Part shown: positions 6,581-7,497 of the stretch, piece by piece
How positions within the stretch are numbered: position 1 is the stretch's first letter
Layout: every line of letters starts with the position of its first letter
DNA from: Capsulimonas sp.
GTDB lineage: Bacteria > Armatimonadota > Armatimonadia > Armatimonadales > Capsulimonadaceae
DNA length: 7,497 bases
Assembly (NCBI GenBank): GCA_025963815.1
Contig: JAOQAA010000412.1
Location: forward strand, 1-7,497
Direction of reading: 5' to 3'
The notes under the pieces: generated by a model
Database searches by the model: none
What the model saw: only the letters and a program-made list of their open reading frames with translations
Told to the model about the DNA's origin: nothing
Made by a program: the position numbers and the translations under genes

Positions 6581-7341
6581 ATGAGACGAACAGTCGCACC
6601 AACACTCAAAGACGTTGCCCGAGAGGCTGGCGTGGCCGCGATGACCGTGTCCGTGGTTTTGAACGGCGCCCGGTCCGCCACTTGCGTTTCCGACGCGACC
6701 CGCATCCGAATCCAAGAGGCTGCATTATCAGCCTAACGCCGTGGGCCGGGGCTTGTCCCGCCGCCGTATGGATACTCTCGGCGTTGTCGCGATCATCGAC
6801 GGCCCTTTGAACTTATATTTTCTGGAGCTTTTGAACGGCATCCTGGCCGAAGGGGTTAGCAACGGATAGAACACGACGGTTTTTTCGGTCTCGGATTGGC
6901 GGCATCGTGTTTTTAGGACCGCAGTTGACGCCGGAGTTTTGCGAAATCCTTTCGCGCCGCACGTCGTTCGTCACCATCCATGGCGGCGAAATGATGCCCG
7001 GCATCCATAATCTGGAAGTGGACGACGAAGGCGGCGCCTACAAGATCGTCACGCACATGATCGGCCTTGGACATCGGCGGATCGCCCACTTCACCGGACA
7101 GCTCGACCAGTCTGGGGCGCAACAGCGGCTGGCGGGTTACTAATGGGCGCTGCTGGAAGCCGGGATCGCTTTGGACGATGGCTTGATCCTGGTCGGCGAC
7201 TTCACCGCGCACAGCGGCCGGGACCATATGAAGGAACTGCTCGATGGCCCGGCTCCCCTGCCGACCGCCGTCTTCTGCGCCAACGACGCCGTGGCGTACG
7301 GCGCGCTGGAACTGCTCCAAGCGCGCGGCGTGCAGGCGCCC
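6581..7341 (+). pseudogene. LacI-family transcriptional regulator, multiply disrupted
   Basis: LacI-family proteins are sugar-responsive repressors with an N-terminal helix-turn-helix and a periplasmic-binding-protein-like domain. From ATG 6581 the helix-turn-helix is clear: TLKDVAREAGVAAMTVSVVL, then an Arg-rich stretch. The frame then breaks: between CAA (6713-6715) and AGG (6717-6719) about 11 bases are missing, and the product stops at 6734. In the next frame LHYQPNAVGRGLSRRR and GVVAIIDG continue the hinge and core until TAG at 6867-6869, where Gln is expected (GQNTTVF). A further deletion after SVSDW (about 6899) shifts to the frame of GIVFLGPQLTPEFCEIL, which runs through GLGHRRIAHFTG to TAA at 7141-7143 and on through FCANDAVAYGALELL to 7341. 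About 60 C-terminal residues are replaced by an inverted GH51 piece. A TATAAC eight bases before the ATG could be a -10 box, without a convincing -35. It stands next to the operon and its putative operator, so it was probably the local repressor. Confidence 0.9.
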
Positions 7342-7497
7342 ATGTCTTCGCACCAGTACAAGAACTCCAGCAGTCCCATGCCGTCGGTCGAGCGATAGCC
7401 CCACGGGCAGGGATGGCCAGGACGGTTCTCGGGCGGTCCGAGCGTCTTCTTCCAGTCGAAGCGCTCGGCGATCGTGTTGCCTTCAAGATAGTTGCCG
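7335..7497 (-). pseudogene. GH51 alpha-L-arabinofuranosidase, internal fragment truncated at its 3' side
   Basis: Family GH51 enzymes release arabinofuranose side chains from arabinoxylan and arabinan oligosaccharides. Reading from the right edge, codons from 7496 give GNYLEGNTIAERFDWKKTLG, then PPENRPGHPCPWGYRSTDGM and GLLEFLYWCEDMGA. This is the conserved early barrel region of GH51 ('PGGNYxEGxxIxxRFxWKxTxGP...WGYxSTDGxGLLExLxxCEDxGAEP'). Homology stops after CEDMGA at about 7335; beyond it the frame runs antisense through the lacI remnant to a stop at 7142-7140, without any GH51-like sequence. The catalytic acid/base and nucleophile, which lie downstream in this family, are lost. The N-terminal part lies outside the window and may be intact. 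The fragment is only 54 codons, but the motif match is close. Confidence 0.82.

Noticed and set aside
6913..7404. Minus-strand open frame of 163 codons across the lacI remnant
   Set aside because: It is antisense to recognisable LacI core sequence and not in the GH51 frame.

Overview
The window looks like part of a carbohydrate-utilisation locus from a GC-rich, free-living bacterium. A remnant prepilin, whose ancestral pattern resembles 'FTLIELLVVIAIIAILAAILFPVFAQAREKAR' broken by substitutions, suggests Armatimonadota (for example a Capsulimonas-like lineage). This placement rests on recalled family patterns, not on a search.

Layout. On the minus strand, reading from about 6.1 kb down to position 1, there is a tight operon: an intact GH31 alpha-xylosidase of the YicI type (6090-3769), a GH3 beta-glycosidase (3745-1611) split by a one-base frameshift, an extracellular sugar-binding protein (1591-227), and the first 76 codons of a MalF-type ABC permease (230 to the left edge). 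Gene gaps are 23 and 19 bases, and the last pair overlaps through a TTGA start/stop. A sigma70-like promoter lies immediately before the GH31 start, so close that the mRNA may be leaderless. Between it and an opposing promoter sits a perfect 13-bp inverted repeat, each arm of which looks like a LacI-family operator.

On the plus strand, from 6195 to the right, everything recognisable is broken. There is a prepilin-like gene with a good promoter and Shine-Dalgarno but stop codons at codons 3 and 5, then a LacI-family regulator with an 11-bp-type deletion, two nonsense codons, an internal deletion and a lost C-terminus. The lacI remnant ends abruptly in an inverted fragment of a GH51 alpha-L-arabinofuranosidase that runs in from the right edge.

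How it fits together. The binding protein and permease would import hemicellulose oligosaccharides (xyloglucan- or isoprimeverose-like, possibly arabinose-decorated). The cytoplasmic GH31 would remove alpha-xylose and the GH3 would release the beta-linked sugar, with a LacI protein as sugar-responsive repressor. Here the regulator, the GH3 (frameshift plus apparent Asp-to-Asn change at the nucleophile) and the GH51 are all damaged, while GH31, the binding protein and the operator remain intact. I see a locus in decay or rearrangement, not a new kind of system. No RNA genes, CRISPR arrays or insertion sequences were seen.
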